Assembly: GCA_019637645.1 (NCBI GenBank)
Contig: JAHBVH010000027.1
Location: forward strand, 30,469-94,468
Source of the DNA: Caldilineaceae bacterium
Lineage (GTDB): Bacteria > Chloroflexota > Anaerolineae > Caldilineales > Caldilineaceae
Length of the DNA: 64,000 nucleotides
Direction of reading: 5' to 3'
Shown one piece after another: positions 1 to 8,511 of the stretch. A model generated the notes under the pieces. The model saw nothing but the letters and a program-made list of their open reading frames with translations. It was not told where the DNA came from and did no database searches. The translations under genes were made by a program, and so were the position numbers. Each line of letters begins with the position of its first letter. Position 1 is the first letter of the stretch.

Positions 1-72
1 CTCGGAGCGGCGATTAATCGATGATTTGGGGAGTACGGTGGTGCGTGTCTGCTGCATGGGCGCGACTGCCAT
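1..72 (-). CDS. Peptide ABC transporter permease DppC-type, N-terminal start only (partial)
   Basis: An open frame runs off the left edge of the window from an ATG at 72, with an in-frame alternative at 57. The visible peptide ends in a basic stretch (residues like SSINRRSE) of the kind that precedes the first membrane helix of DppC permeases. The call rests mainly on context: it lies about 100 bases downstream of a dppB-type gene on the same strand, where dppC normally sits. With only 24 codons visible and no strong ribosome-binding site, the identity is an inference. Confidence 0.4.
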   Translation of the reverse strand, partial: MAVAPMQQTRTTVLPKSSINRRSE

Positions 73-172
73 AGGAAACCTCAAATAGAAATGCGATAGA
101 TAGTCGATAATCGGAGCAGGAACCAGTTTGTAGTGCCGTGACCAGCCTATCCCCTGCGGAAAACTAACCTCA

Positions 173-1105
173 TCACTCGACCCGAATGCGTGGATCAACC
201 AGTGCATAAGCAAGATCGGTTAGCAGGTTCGCAATGACAATCAGCGCTGCCGACAGGACAACGATCGATTGGACGACTTGATAATCAACCCGAAAGACAG
301 AGTCCACAAAGAGGCGACCTAACCCTGGCAACGCAAAAATCGTTTCTATAATAATTGTGCCGCTAAACAAAAAGGCCAGGCGAAAACCAAGCACAGTTAC
401 TACCGGCAATAACGCATTCCGCACAGCATGGCGCGTGACAACCACATAGCGCGATAAACCCTTGGCCGTGGCGGTGCGCACATAATCTTGGGTCATCACC
501 TCAATGGTTGCAGCACGCATCACGCGCGCCAACACAGCCATCTGTTCGGTGGCTAACACAGCTACCGGCAAGAGGTAGCCTTTCCAACTGTTGAGCCCAA
601 ACGGAGGGACCCAGCGCAAAACCAGCGCAAAGAGAATAATCCCCATCAGAGCAAACCAGAAATTAGGCAAGGCCGCCCCCGCGGTTGCCCCCAACGTGAG
701 GCCATAGTCAAAGGACGAGTTGCGGCGGACACCGGCAATAATCCCAGCAGGAATAGCCACAACCAGCGAGACAATCAACGCATAGAGGTTCAACAAACCG
801 GACACAGGCAGGGTTTCAAAGATCATATCGCGGACCGGAACACCCCGCCGGATCAAGGAATCCCCCAAATCACCACGCAGCAAATTGCCTGCCCACACCA
901 AATATTGTTCATAATAGGGGCGATCTAAGCCCCACTTGTGCTTGATCGCATCCATCTGCTCCTGCGTCATTTGGATCTCCCCTTCGCCCAAGAGCAGCGT
1001 GATCGGATCCGCGGGAATCAAACGCATAATGACAAAGGTGACAATGCTGATCAAGATGATAACCACAGCACCTTGTAGCAAGCGTGAGACAATATAATTA
1101 ACCAT
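173..1105 (-). CDS. ABC transporter permease, DppB/OppB family (peptide/nickel type)
   Basis: This 310-residue inner-membrane permease would form half of the channel of a peptide-type ABC importer. The N-terminal helix (VNYIVSRLLQGAVVIILISI) and the following periplasmic region containing RLIPADP are typical of DppB proteins, and the length is normal. Several further hydrophobic segments follow, and the cytoplasmic loop for contact with the ATPase lies in the second half (VMRAATIEVMTQDYVRTA, then AKGL). It sits directly downstream of a substrate-binding protein gene and upstream of a probable dppC, so the three form one minus-strand operon. Substrate unknown: peptides, sugars or opines are all possible for this family. 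Confidence 0.93.
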   Translation of the reverse strand: MVNYIVSRLLQGAVVIILISIVTFVIMRLIPADPITLLLGEGEIQMTQEQMDAIKHKWGLDRPYYEQYLVWAGNLLRGDLGDSLIRRGVPVRDMIFETLPVSGLLNLYALIVSLVVAIPAGIIAGVRRNSSFDYGLTLGATAGAALPNFWFALMGIILFALVLRWVPPFGLNSWKGYLLPVAVLATEQMAVLARVMRAATIEVMTQDYVRTATAKGLSRYVVVTRHAVRNALLPVVTVLGFRLAFLFSGTIIIETIFALPGLGRLFVDSVFRVDYQVVQSIVVLSAALIVIANLLTDLAYALVDPRIRVE

Positions 1106-1170
1106 AGAAGTATAAGAAGTGGTGGTCGCAGGCGCTTGTTAGCCGCGCACGGCGACCACCGGGAATGGCC

Positions 1171-2838
1171 TTAGCCGTTTTGGTTGATGCCCATCGTATT
1201 ACCGTAGGGGAAGAGCATATCACCACGGAGCGTCGTGGCGGGATCCGGTAGATCGGTGACACGGGGATGCCAGACGTTCAGCCACTGATCCCATTGGAGG
1301 AAGAGGAAAGGTACCTCTTCTGCCACAATATCTTGGATCTCGTAGTAGATAGCCTGGCGCTCTTCGAGATCGACCGTCATGAGCCCCAGTTCAAGCAATT
1401 CATCCACGCGCGCATTGGAGAAGTTGGTGTAATTATTACCACCACCGGTCTTGAGTGTCGCCGAAGCATCGGGCTCCAAGGCGCTGCCAAAGGTCCAGTT
1501 ATAGAGCGAGGCATCCATTTCGGCGGCCTTGAGCGCCTCGTTGATCGCTGCGACGGGCGCCTCGGCCAGTTGCATATCGACGCCAACCTCTTTGAAGAAC
1601 TGTTGGGTCAATTCGGCAATAGGACGCCGCGCTTGGTCACCTGTGATCGTATGGCACGTAAAGGTCAGTTTCTGACCATCTTTTTCGCGAATGCCATCGG
1701 CCCCTTCGGTCCAACCAGCCTCTTCCAAGAGCGCTTTGGCCGCTTCGGGATCATACTCATATTTCTTGACATCAGCTTTAAAGTAGAAAGAGTTGGCAGG
1801 TGACAAATTGGCATGCGCCACTTCGGCAGCACCATTCCACAATTCGTCGATGATCCGTTGGCGATCGATCGCGGTAATCAACGCTTGGCGGACTAACTTC
1901 TCCGACAAAATTGGATGCTTGTTGTTCAACGGGAAGTGCTTTACCGAGCTGGCCAGCGTGGCGAAAACTGGGTAACCTTCTTCGTCCCGCAGCCGCAGAC
2001 TGTCTTCAACCAACAGCGGCCAGGTTACGCCATCCGCCTCGCCGGTTTCCAAGGCAATCGCACGCACCGACGGTTCCGGCACGGTATTCTGGCGCAAGAA
2101 ATCCACCTTGGGGCGGCCCCGGAAGTGGTCGGGAAAGGCCTCCAGCAGGGTATATTCAGCCGGAACCCATTCGGCGAGCTTGAATTGCCCAGTCCCAATC
2201 GGCTGGGTGCGATAGACATCTTCCCCAACCTCGGCATGGTATTCGCTTTGAACAATCCAACTGGTGGATGCATTCATCAAAAAGGCCGCATTGACATCCA
2301 ACATATGAACGACAACCGTATAATCATCCGGTGTCTCGATCTCCCCCATGTTGAAGTAGTTGTTGGCTAGGGTCGAGCCATTGGTCGCATCCCTGTAAAA
2401 TTCAAAGGTGTATTTCACATCCGCCGCGGTCAGTTCCTTCCCATCATGGAACTTGATGCCTTGCTTGAGCGTGAAGGTATAGGTAAGCCCATCTTCGGCA
2501 ACTTCATACGATTCGGCCAATACAGGGATCAGCTCACCATTGATGTCCACCTGCAACATGGCATTGTGGATATTACTGATCATGGCCCAGTGAACCGTTG
2601 GGCCAGCGTCACTGGGGCTCAAACCAGAGACCTCTTGGTGCCCCAGCCAAACCATTGTGCCACCAGTATAACCATCCTCAGCAGCCGCAGGTGCATCCGC
2701 GGCGGGGGCGCTTGCGTCGCCCCCAGTGGTTGGTGCCGTTGCTGGCGCACAGGCCGCCAAGAAGGCCGCGGCGGAAACGCCACCAGTCCATTGGATAAAG
2801 CGACGTCGACTTACGAGTCTACTCTTCTGTTGTATCAT
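1171..2838 (-). CDS. ABC transporter substrate-binding lipoprotein, SBP_bac_5 (family 5)
   Basis: This 555-residue extracytoplasmic solute-binding protein belongs to the DppA/OppA family. The N-terminus carries a twin-arginine-like motif (SRRRFIQW) followed by a lipobox (LAAC), then a low-complexity Ala/Thr/Pro linker, so it is probably exported folded and lipid-anchored. The mature part shows family-5 hallmarks: a YTFTLKQGIKFHDGKELTAADV segment near residues 135-157 (shown here only as a landmark in two overlapping halves, YTFTLKQGIKFHDG and KELTAADV) and a C-terminal domain with ALITAIDRQRI. It is the first gene of the minus-strand operon with dppB and dppC-like genes. Ligand cannot be deduced from sequence alone. 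Confidence 0.93.
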   Translation of the reverse strand: MIQQKSRLVSRRRFIQWTGGVSAAAFLAACAPATAPTTGGDASAPAADAPAAAEDGYTGGTMVWLGHQEVSGLSPSDAGPTVHWAMISNIHNAMLQVDINGELIPVLAESYEVAEDGLTYTFTLKQGIKFHDGKELTAADVKYTFEFYRDATNGSTLANNYFNMGEIETPDDYTVVVHMLDVNAAFLMNASTSWIVQSEYHAEVGEDVYRTQPIGTGQFKLAEWVPAEYTLLEAFPDHFRGRPKVDFLRQNTVPEPSVRAIALETGEADGVTWPLLVEDSLRLRDEEGYPVFATLASSVKHFPLNNKHPILSEKLVRQALITAIDRQRIIDELWNGAAEVAHANLSPANSFYFKADVKKYEYDPEAAKALLEEAGWTEGADGIREKDGQKLTFTCHTITGDQARRPIAELTQQFFKEVGVDMQLAEAPVAAINEALKAAEMDASLYNWTFGSALEPDASATLKTGGGNNYTNFSNARVDELLELGLMTVDLEERQAIYYEIQDIVAEEVPFLFLQWDQWLNVWHPRVTDLPDPATTLRGDMLFPYGNTMGINQNG

Positions 2839-3245
2839 GATTGTGTCCTCTCACAGATTTATCGGAAAGCATTAGTTGCTCAATGCCAGTGGAGATGGCG
2901 CAGGTGATAATTTTCCGAAGCAAAGAAAATTCTCGGCAATGCCGAACATTGCGGGATTCGGTTGGGGGATGGCTTGCTCAGCGCCTACGCCTGTAGCAAA
3001 GTTGTTACACAGAATGAATGACTAAACAGCTTAAGGAACAGGTTTCGTAGCTGATGAGCTAACCTGTTTTGATAGGTTAGATAGAACAGGCTTAGCAGCA
3101 GCAGAAACAATCCGTAGATAGCATTGCTTCTCTGCCGCTTGGAGTAACAATTAGAGTGTTGCGAAGTTTAGCATAGAGTCGATCTGGCTGTCAATGGTGC
3201 AGAAGGCCAGTTTTGGACCGGCCTTTCTTCAACAAGTTGCACAGG
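2839..3245. other. Intergenic region between SBP operon and M42 peptidase gene
   Basis: No coding signal on either strand. It must hold the promoter of the SBP operon, but I find no convincing -35/-10 pair. An inverted repeat AACAGGTT (3037-3044) / AACCTGTT (3061-3068) could be an operator; this is only a suggestion. Confidence 0.4.
3203..3225 (-). terminator. Possible terminator hairpin after the M42 peptidase gene
   Basis: AAGGCC at 3203-3208 pairs with GGCCTT at 3220-3225, with some further pairing inside. It sits about 20 bases past the stop codon of the minus-strand peptidase gene. There is no long U-tract on the minus strand, so termination strength is doubtful. Confidence 0.35.
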
Positions 3246-4280
3246 TTAACTCGTGCGGACAAAGGCGCAGAGCCATTCCACGAGCTGCTCAATGTCGTTA
3301 CGATGGCCCGTTTCAAAAGGTGTGTGAGTATAGCGACCGGGAAAGGCCACTAGGGCGCTCGGAATATCGGCTTTCATAAAGGCCGCGCCATCGCTGCCAA
3401 ACGAGCCAAAGACAGCATGTTGGATGGGAATGCCAGCAGCACGCGCAACATTTTCCAGACGTGTCGTCAGCGCATGATCATAGTGCACCAACGAATCTTT
3501 ATGCACTAACAAGGGACCGCCCCCCAGCCGGGTTGGCATGGCGCGGGAAGGCACGCCAGGAATATCCCCAGCCAAGCCAATCTCCACCGCAATGGCCGCG
3601 TCAAATTGCTCGTGGGCAGCAATCCCAAAGGCACCAACGAGACCAATCTCTTCTTGGATGGTACAGGCCAAAGTTAATTCACAACGTAATTCACTCTTGG
3701 GCACACGGCGCAACACTTCGCTGATCACCGCCAGCGGCACGCGATCATCGAGTGCCTTGCCAACAATGTGATCGCCCATCTGCGTTGTGGTGGCATCCCA
3801 AATCACACGCGTGCCGGGCGTCACCCCGCGTGCGATCAACTCACTGTAGCTTAGCCCTGTGTCCACCCAAAAATCGTCCCAAGTGAGTTCTTGCAATTCG
3901 GGCAGGGCAAAGCTCGCCAAATGGCCCGTCGTCGTGGCAATCACCCCCGGAATTACGCCCGTACGGGACAAGACCTTGACGCGTTGGCCCATATAAAAGG
4001 CATTACGATTTCCCGCCGACCGCTGCCACCCTTGACCATTGGCCAGCCAGAGAAAGCCCCCCGGATCCATAGCACGCACCAGATAACAAAGTTCATCGGC
4101 ATGGGCAGCCAGCAAAACTTTCGGGCCGCTGCCCCCACACCGGGCCAGCACATTACCCACTTTGGTACGCGACACATCAGCCCCCAACCCTTGCCAAAGT
4201 TGGGTAATATAATCCAATACCGGTGCTTCCTGGCCGACCGGTCCTTCTAATTCCGTTAGCGTTTTAATGAGTTCAAACAT
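3246..4280 (-). CDS. M42 family metallopeptidase (glutamyl aminopeptidase/FrvX-like)
   Basis: This 344-residue cytoplasmic aminopeptidase probably trims peptides, fitting its place beside a peptide-type importer. The di-zinc site is visible in order: H60 with D62 (AAHADEL), the bridging Asp at 178/179 (GKALDDR), the catalytic pair E210-E211 (IQEEIGLVGA), and H319 near the end (RYTHTPFETGHRND). Where most M42 enzymes have an Asp in the fourth ligand segment (VDVT), this protein has Glu (AVEIGLAGD, E233). M42 enzymes form dodecameric TET particles; whether this one does is unknown. Length and start (ATG at 4280) fit the family. Confidence 0.92.
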   Translation of the reverse strand: MFELIKTLTELEGPVGQEAPVLDYITQLWQGLGADVSRTKVGNVLARCGGSGPKVLLAAHADELCYLVRAMDPGGFLWLANGQGWQRSAGNRNAFYMGQRVKVLSRTGVIPGVIATTTGHLASFALPELQELTWDDFWVDTGLSYSELIARGVTPGTRVIWDATTTQMGDHIVGKALDDRVPLAVISEVLRRVPKSELRCELTLACTIQEEIGLVGAFGIAAHEQFDAAIAVEIGLAGDIPGVPSRAMPTRLGGGPLLVHKDSLVHYDHALTTRLENVARAAGIPIQHAVFGSFGSDGAAFMKADIPSALVAFPGRYTHTPFETGHRNDIEQLVEWLCAFVRTS

Positions 4281-4408
4281 GGTTGCCTACTGTTAAAATT
4301 GTATGCATCAGGCGTGCTGGGTGGTTTTGGGGCGATTGGGTGATCCGACCCAACGCGCGGCCTGGCGTTCGATTGGAGAAGCGTGACGACTGTGTTGATT
4401 CAGCGAGC

Positions 4409-4447
4409 ATGAATACGCTTGGGCAAGGCTTGTCCAAGCGTATTCAT
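4409..4447. repeat. 14-bp perfect palindrome between ADH and M42 genes
   Basis: ATGAATACGCTTGG (4409-4422) is the exact reverse complement of 4434-4447, with an 11-base loop. It lies just past the stop of the minus-strand alcohol dehydrogenase gene, so it may end or stabilise that transcript. There is no T-run, which argues for a REP-like element rather than a classic terminator. Confidence 0.6.
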
Positions 4448-4495
4448 CATCCAGAAACCAGAAAGAGGAGAAAGACGAACCGGTTCACACGACGA

Positions 4496-5584
4496 TTAGA
4501 AGACGATAACAGAACGTAGCGTTTCCCCCCGTTCCATCGCGGCGAAGGCTTCTTCCACTTCATCCAGCGTAACCGTGCGAGTGACCACTTCGTCTAGTTT
4601 CAGTTGGCCCTGGCGATACCAATCGGCCAGCAAGGGAAAGTCACGGGTGGGTAAACAGTCGCCATACCAAGAGACGCAGAGATGCCCCCCCAAGTCAAAG
4701 AATTTTTGCAGCGGTAATTCTAATGTTGGGCCAGGGCCAGGGACCCCGATAAAGACACAAGTACCCGCCAGATCGCGCGACCACAGTGCTTGTTCCAGCG
4801 TTTGGGCGCGGCCAACGGCCTCAAACGAATAGTTGACACCATTGCCACCGGTGATCTCTTTGATCTTGGCAACGGCATCGACTTCTTTGGGGTTCACCGT
4901 GTGGGTAGCGCCAAACTGTTTGGCCCATTCCAACTTTTTGGGATCAATGTCAACGGCAATGATCGTCGTTGCACCGGCCAACCGTGCGCCTTGGATCACA
5001 CTGTCACCGACACCGCCACAGCCAAAGACGGCAGCACTAGTGCCTGGTTTTACCCCCGCCGCATAGAGCGCAGCACCCACCCCAGTCATAACCCCGCAAC
5101 CGATCAAAGACATTTGGGGGGCCGGGAGAGCCGGATCATAGGCAACAGCTTGATCAGCATGGACTAAGGTATGGGTGCAGAAGGTACCAATACCCAACAC
5201 TTGGTTCAACAATAGTCCATCTTCAGTTCGCATACGCTTCTCAGCATTTAAGCTGGCGGCACAGAAATTGGGCTTACCACGCTGACAAAAGCGGCACTTG
5301 CCACAAGGCGCACGCCAGGCCAGGATGACATGATCACCGACTTTGTGCTGGGTGACGCCTGGCCCAACTGCCTCAATAATTCCAGCCCCCTCATGGCCGA
5401 GGATAAAAGGGTAGCCTTCGCTCCCATACGCGCCCATCTTGACGCCAAGATCCGTGTGACAAACCCCAGAAGCAAGAATCCTGACCAGCACCTCATTCTG
5501 CCCGGGATCATCAATGGTAAACTCTTCAATGCTAACCGGTGCACCGGGTTGGCGGGCAATGGCACCCCTTGCTGTAATCGGCAT
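4496..5584 (-). CDS. Zinc-dependent alcohol dehydrogenase, class III/AdhC-like
   Basis: A medium-chain dehydrogenase of about 362 residues that oxidises an alcohol or a thiol adduct with NAD. The catalytic zinc region (SGVCHTDLGVK), the GHEGAGIIEAVGPGV segment, the structural four-cysteine zinc loop (CGKCRFCQRGKPNFC) and the Rossmann motif (AVFGCGGVGDSVIQGA) are all present. Overall it most resembles the class III group that includes formaldehyde and S-nitrosomycothiol reductases. I prefer the ATG at 5584 over 5590 because the strong AGGAGG lies seven bases before 5584 but only one base before 5590. Exact substrate unknown. Confidence 0.92.
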   Translation of the reverse strand: MPITARGAIARQPGAPVSIEEFTIDDPGQNEVLVRILASGVCHTDLGVKMGAYGSEGYPFILGHEGAGIIEAVGPGVTQHKVGDHVILAWRAPCGKCRFCQRGKPNFCAASLNAEKRMRTEDGLLLNQVLGIGTFCTHTLVHADQAVAYDPALPAPQMSLIGCGVMTGVGAALYAAGVKPGTSAAVFGCGGVGDSVIQGARLAGATTIIAVDIDPKKLEWAKQFGATHTVNPKEVDAVAKIKEITGGNGVNYSFEAVGRAQTLEQALWSRDLAGTCVFIGVPGPGPTLELPLQKFFDLGGHLCVSWYGDCLPTRDFPLLADWYRQGQLKLDEVVTRTVTLDEVEEAFAAMERGETLRSVIVF

Positions 5585-6200
5585 CTTCATTCCTCCTATG
5601 GATTGCTTGATTCGTTGATCAGGTTTTGGAACAATAGGATTTGCACAGTCTCCAAAGCTGGAAAGTTTTGAAAACTACTCAGGTTTCTCGCAACTTGTGC
5701 AACGCCTAACAACTACTTATGTAGACAACCATTCTGTAGAAAATGGCGGTGCGATGACAGCGTTGGGGAGAGCGCCAACCGCACCTTGAGGCAAATAGAG
5801 GGGGTCGGGATGAATCTATCACAATTTGCTAGGGCTTGTCAGTGGTTTGGCTGCTTTACTTTTTACTCAAAACCGACTCATGCACAGACAGGAAACCTCG
5901 GCAGTCGTATTGTAACAGTAAATCTATGCAGCCCTTCGCCCGCTGATCTGCCGCGAGCGTTTGGTCCCTCGAACTGCAACAAAATTGTAACCCTCCTCAA
6001 GGATATTCTGTGTCATACTCCTACAGAATCGCATAATCCCAAGTATTTTGCAAATTGCTAACGCAATCGTGAAATTGGGTACGAAAAACCGTAATACCTA
6101 CGGAAATCATACGGTAAAACATACGAAAAACCAACGTTTACAGATCGTCTATCTACCGTCAAAGTTATAGCACTATGTCAATCCGCGTCCAGATTCGGTT
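5585..6200. other. Divergent intergenic region (ADH minus / CAP-LysM plus)
   Basis: About 600 bases without a credible gene; a short open frame at 5786-6061 lacks coding character. The right part holds a cluster of related boxes: TACGAAAAACC at 6080-6090 and again at 6122-6132, and between them the inverted pair ACCGTA (6088-6093) / TACGGT (6110-6115). These may be operator sites for the downstream gene. Confidence 0.4.
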
Positions 6201-6229
6201 TTGCACTTTCATTGCTTCTTTGATATTCT
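6201..6229 (+). promoter_or_regulatory. Sigma-70-like promoter for the CAP-LysM gene (probable leaderless start)
   Basis: TTGCAC (6201-6206), a 17-base spacer and TATTCT (6224-6229) form a good -35/-10 pair. Only seven bases separate the -10 box from the ATG at 6237, and no ribosome-binding site precedes that ATG, so transcription would begin at or very near the start codon. Confidence 0.5.
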
Positions 6230-6236
6230 TCGGCCT

Positions 6237-7391
6237 ATGAGCACTGTGACTTTCATTACAAAATGCACTTCTCTTCTTTTACGTATTTTACTTGCCTTTT
6301 TCTTGGTAACACCGGCCTTCACTCCCTTGGCCAGTTTTGCCCAAGAGGGTGGCGTATTGGCCCAACTAGATCCTGATGCACAGACCGTGGCCATGGCCAT
6401 TAACGGTGCCCGTGCCCAGGCCGGTCTGCCACCCTTAGCCCTTCATCCGCTCCTCAATCTAGCCGCCCAAAAGCATGTCAATGACATGGTTACCAATTAC
6501 AACTATAGTCACACAGGGACGGATGGCAGCAATGTGCGCCAGCGTGTCCAAGCCACGGGCTATGGCAATGCTTGGGCCAGTGAAAATTGGGTCTCGGTCA
6601 GCAGTGCAAACATGGCGATCCAGTGGTGGATGAACAGCTCCATCCATCGGGGAAATATCCTCAACACGAACTGGCATGAGTACGGAATTGGTGTTGGGCG
6701 TCGCTCAGCCAATGGGGAAATTATCTTTGTGGCCGTCTTTGCAGCTGGACAGAATAGCGATGGGGCCGAAATTGTCATGCCTCCGCCGCCCACACCCTTG
6801 GTGATTCCCCCCGGCGGAACAAGCTATACAATACAGTCAGGTGACACTCTGCTGTCGATTGCCCTACGCTATGGCGTCGAATGGCCGGTGATTGCCGCGG
6901 CCAATGGGTTAACTGAATTCTCCCTTTTGCAAATTGGACAAGTCATTCGTTTGCCCGGTATCAACGAAATCATCCCCGTCAGCCAAGTTACCACGGTTGC
7001 AGCCCAAGAAGCCGAATCGGTTTCCAGCGATATGTTTGTCAGGCGCTACACTGTGCAACCGGGCGACACCTTGGTGGGCATTGCCAACATTTATGGCATT
7101 ACTTGGCAGGAATTGGCCGCGGAAAACGGTCTTGGCGAGCGGTCTGTCATCAGTGTTGGCAAAGAAATTCGGATACCTGGTGCGATCAAACGGGCCGATG
7201 CACCGGAAACAGCCGAAGCAGAGACCGTGGCCGCCGCGCAGCTCACCTCGGATTATTACGAAGTCGCCAACGGCGACACCGTCATCAGCATTGCGGTCAA
7301 ACATGGGCTTGACTGGCAAGAATTGCTGCAAATGAACAGCCTCACGGAATCTTCCCTTCTACAATTAGGTCAGAAACTACGCGTTCGCTAA
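6237..7391 (+). CDS. Secreted CAP-domain protein with three LysM repeats
   Basis: About 384 residues from the ATG at 6237. A signal peptide (hydrophobic segment LLLRILLAFFLVTPAF, then PLASFA) leads into a CAP/SCP-like domain of roughly 120 residues with characteristic NGARAQAGLPPLALHPLLN, the His-containing NYNYSHTGTDG segment, and the ASENW and WMNSSIHRGNIL motifs. Three LysM modules follow, each starting with a Y-x-V/I-x-x-G-D-T core (YTIQSGDTLLSIA, YTVQPGDTLVGIA, YEVANGDTVISIA). LysM binds peptidoglycan or related glycans, so the protein is probably held at the cell surface; the biochemical role of bacterial CAP domains is largely unknown. It stands alone, with its own promoter and terminator. 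Confidence 0.92.
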   Translation: MSTVTFITKCTSLLLRILLAFFLVTPAFTPLASFAQEGGVLAQLDPDAQTVAMAINGARAQAGLPPLALHPLLNLAAQKHVNDMVTNYNYSHTGTDGSNVRQRVQATGYGNAWASENWVSVSSANMAIQWWMNSSIHRGNILNTNWHEYGIGVGRRSANGEIIFVAVFAAGQNSDGAEIVMPPPPTPLVIPPGGTSYTIQSGDTLLSIALRYGVEWPVIAAANGLTEFSLLQIGQVIRLPGINEIIPVSQVTTVAAQEAESVSSDMFVRRYTVQPGDTLVGIANIYGITWQELAAENGLGERSVISVGKEIRIPGAIKRADAPETAEAETVAAAQLTSDYYEVANGDTVISIAVKHGLDWQELLQMNSLTESSLLQLGQKLRVR

Positions 7392-7420
7392 GCAGCCAAC
7401 GTTGATTATTGAACATCACC

Positions 7421-7459
7421 AAAACGCCTTCCAAGAAGCATATTCTGGAAGGCGTTTTT
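7421..7459 (+). terminator. Rho-independent terminator of the CAP-LysM gene
   Basis: AAAACGCCTTCCA (7421-7433) pairs perfectly with TGGAAGGCGTTTT (7446-7458), with a 12-base loop and a run of five T on the plus strand. It lies 30 bases past the stop codon. Confidence 0.9.
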
Positions 7460-7516
7460 CGTTAGCTTCATTTTGCACCGCGGGGCTCAGAATGGGGAAG
7501 CAGGCAACGCGGGTGG

Positions 7517-8509
7517 TCAATTCCAGGCGAGGCGGTTGCGTTGCGCCCAATAGGCCGCTGGCGCTTCTTGCAACGCCTGTACTTTTTGTGCGACCTCGTC
7601 ATCCCAGCCCACGCGAGCAGCGAGCAAATTTGCTTGCAGTTGCGCCACCGTGGCGGCCCCGCTTAGGCCAATAGAGACCCAAGGTTGGGCCAATACAGCC
7701 GCCAAAGCCAACGCATCCATCGTTGTTCCTAAACGTTTAGCCTCCGCTTGCAAGACGATTTTTTGCTCGACAAAGTCTGCGGCTTGATTGCGCGCTGTTA
7801 GTCGTCCATTCGCCAGTGTTTCTTTTACAATCACGCACAGCCCCTGTGCATGCGCCGCCTGCAGCGCGGCTTCGGCGGACCGCTCCAACAGATTCCAGGT
7901 GGCCTGTACGGCGTCAAAGAGCGGTTGGCCATCAACCGCAACAGTCAAAGCAACAGCCAGGGTAGCGCCTTGTTGGGGGCCACTGAGCGAGAGCCCAATG
8001 GCAATGCCCTGCTCTTTTAGCTTGGCTAAGGCCCGTAAAACCGCCTGATTTTGCAAAACGCCACTCTCTAACGTGGCGGAGTGAATCTGATACAGCCCGA
8101 GATACGCGCCAAGCAGTTGTTGGCTCTCTTGCCACTGTCGCGCCAAAACCGGTAAGGAATGCTCCTTGACTTCATGCTTCGCGGCAGTCACTTGCCAGTC
8201 AGCCGTGTACGTATAGCCCCATTTGGAGGCAACGGTTACAGCCGCCGGGGCAATGCCGCGCGAGTGGAGCCACTTTGCCAAAAATTCCTCGGCCCGGCCA
8301 TAGGAACGCGCTGCATCAAAATAGCGCACACCGGCAGCCCACGCGGCATCTAACACCGCGTGGGTCTGTGCTGCCATGTGTGTGACAGCATAGGTGTGGC
8401 CGAGATCGTCACCATGGCCCAGGGTAATATAGCCAGGACGCCCTAACGCGGCCAATCCCAGCCCTAACGCCGGTCCAGCATCGCGTATAGCAGCCAAAGA
8501 ATCATCCAT
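7517..8509 (-). CDS. Aldo/keto reductase family oxidoreductase
   Basis: A NADPH-type TIM-barrel reductase of about 330 residues. The catalytic tetrad segments are visible: YFDAARSYGRAEEFLAKWL (Asp and Tyr), VASKWGY (Lys) and LYQIHSATL (His). The C-terminal part (VLAQPWVSIGLSGAATVAQL) is the usual cofactor-phosphate region. I take the ATG at 8509, which follows the stop codon of the upstream VTT gene by two bases, so the two are translationally coupled; a GTG at 8524 is possible. Substrate unknown. Confidence 0.9.
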   Translation of the reverse strand: MDDSLAAIRDAGPALGLGLAALGRPGYITLGHGDDLGHTYAVTHMAAQTHAVLDAAWAAGVRYFDAARSYGRAEEFLAKWLHSRGIAPAAVTVASKWGYTYTADWQVTAAKHEVKEHSLPVLARQWQESQQLLGAYLGLYQIHSATLESGVLQNQAVLRALAKLKEQGIAIGLSLSGPQQGATLAVALTVAVDGQPLFDAVQATWNLLERSAEAALQAAHAQGLCVIVKETLANGRLTARNQAADFVEQKIVLQAEAKRLGTTMDALALAAVLAQPWVSIGLSGAATVAQLQANLLAARVGWDDEVAQKVQALQEAPAAYWAQRNRLAWN

Positions 8510-8511
8510 AC

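Noticed and set aside
5786..6061. Plus-strand open frame in the ADH/CAP-LysM gap
   Set aside because: Irregular composition, no ribosome-binding site and no recognisable motif.
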